From NCBI GenBank assembly GCA_024698845.1, contig JAILQR010000058.1:1-7965 (forward strand): a stretch of DNA of 7,965 bases, written 5' to 3'. Made by a program: the position numbers and the translations under genes. The notes under the pieces were generated by a model, which saw only the letters and a program-made list of their open reading frames with translations, was not told the origin of the DNA and made no database searches. Source of the DNA: Bacilli bacterium (GTDB lineage: Bacteria > Bacillota_I > Bacilli_A > RF39 > UBA660). Positions 7,259 through 7,965 of the stretch are shown in pieces; position 1 is the first letter of the stretch; every line of letters begins with the position of its first letter.

Positions 7259-7965
7259 ATGAAAGAAAAAAGACTATCGTACATTGATGTTTCAAGAGGA
7301 ATTGCTTTATTTTTAGTAGTGTTTGGACATCTATTTTTAATAGGGTCAAATACATCAAGATGGATTTTTAGCTTTCATATGCCATTATTCTTTATTATTT
7401 CAGGGTATGTTACTAATACAGAAAAGTATAAAAAATTTAAAGATTATTTTCTTAGAAAAGTAAAATTGCTAATATTACCATATATAGGCTTTTTGCTTTT
7501 GGGATTTGTAATTTCGGTTATTGTAAAAGACTGGAGAAGCGGTGTATTATCTATAAATGCAGTAAAACAAGCTTTTTATTATACTCAGCCTGAATTATTT
7601 CATGTTGGCCAAGTCTGGTTTTTGATAGCGTTATTTAATACATCAATTGTATTTTATTTTGTTGACAAATTTATATTTAATAAAATTGAATCTAAGAAAC
7701 TTTTGCTAATTATAATGTTATTAGTTTGTTCATATTTTGTTATGTGTGGATATTACTTAAGGACTCCAATAAAAATTCTTGATTTTATAAGACTACCATT
7801 TAAATTTGATGTTTTACCTATGTCATTATTTTTTATGCTTTTTGGTAGATTTCTAAAGAAGTTTACTGTTCTAGATTTCTTTATTTCGGATAATATTATC
7901 AAATATTCATCATTGCTTATTTTTCTGGCAATTAATATTGTATGTGGGGTTCTTATTAATGGTTA
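7259..7965 (+). CDS. Acyltransferase-3 family membrane O-acyltransferase, N-terminal 235 residues (runs off window)
   Basis: The frame is open from ATG 7259 through the last base; the stop lies outside the window. The N-terminus carries the acyltransferase-3 (PF01757) signature: YIDVSRGIALFLVVFGHL at 8-25, with R13 and H24 as the conserved basic and histidine residues, then FSFHMPLFFIISGY at 37-50. VGQVWFLIALF at about 117-127 is the family's WFL segment. About 6-7 hydrophobic helices are visible so far; full members are about 330-400 residues with about 10. These inner-membrane enzymes, related to OafA and fucose 4-O-acetylases, acylate (usually acetylate) sugars of surface polysaccharides, lipids or peptidoglycan. 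In this context it probably decorates the product of the preceding glycosyltransferases. A weak ribosome site, AAAGTGAGAG (7243-7252), precedes the ATG by six bases, and the gene starts 17 bases after the GT2 stop. Confidence 0.87.
   Translation, partial: MKEKRLSYIDVSRGIALFLVVFGHLFLIGSNTSRWIFSFHMPLFFIISGYVTNTEKYKKFKDYFLRKVKLLILPYIGFLLLGFVISVIVKDWRSGVLSINAVKQAFYYTQPELFHVGQVWFLIALFNTSIVFYFVDKFIFNKIESKKLLLIIMLLVCSYFVMCGYYLRTPIKILDFIRLPFKFDVLPMSLFFMLFGRFLKKFTVLDFFISDNIIKYSSLLIFLAINIVCGVLING

Noticed and set aside
1..7965. CRISPR array, tRNA, rRNA, insertion sequence or prophage signs
   Set aside because: No regularly spaced repeats, cloverleaf-like segments, transposase-like proteins or terminal inverted repeats were seen on either strand; nearly all bases are taken by the listed genes.
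1..7965. Mollicute-type genetic code (TGA as Trp), suggested by the low G+C
   Set aside because: All recognised genes read through in the standard code, tryptophans are TGG and no in-frame TGA is needed.

Overview
The window comes from a very AT-rich bacterial chromosome (about a quarter to 30% G+C by eye). All genes lie on the + strand and most have purine-rich Shine-Dalgarno sequences. Five of six visible stops are TAA and one is TAG. Every tryptophan is TGG and no in-frame TGA occurs, so the standard bacterial code fits. Base composition, tight packing and gene families suggest a low-GC Bacillota (Clostridia/Tissierellia-like) organism. This is inference; there is no rRNA or other marker to fix it.

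Left block (2-2427): two flavoprotein genes joined by a one-base TAATG overlap. The first is cut by the window edge and is the C-terminal ~293 residues of an HI0933/BaiN-type FAD enzyme. The second is a complete 514-residue FAD-dependent dehydrogenase of the COG2509 type. A clear rho-independent terminator (2459-2484) closes this unit.

Right block (2570 to the window end): a densely packed set of five genes that looks like part of a cell-surface glycan assembly operon. In order these are a 114-residue soluble protein of unknown function, a 694-residue polytopic GT-C-like membrane protein (coupled to the previous gene by TAATG), a 426-residue polytopic protein resembling GT87 mannosyltransferases, a 310-residue GT2 polyprenyl-phosphate glycosyltransferase (GtrB/DPM1-like) with two C-terminal membrane helices, and the first 235 residues of an acyltransferase-3 membrane O-acyltransferase that runs off the window.

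The likely working model is as follows. The GT2 enzyme loads a sugar onto undecaprenyl phosphate on the cytoplasmic side. One or both GT-C-type enzymes then transfer lipid-linked sugars to a surface polymer or glycolipid on the outer face, and the acyltransferase decorates the product, for example by O-acetylation. No GtrA-like flippase is visible, and the target glycan cannot be named from this window. The least explained parts are the 114-residue protein, the unusual first extracytoplasmic loop of the 694-residue protein, and a perfect 10-bp hairpin inside the second flavoprotein gene.
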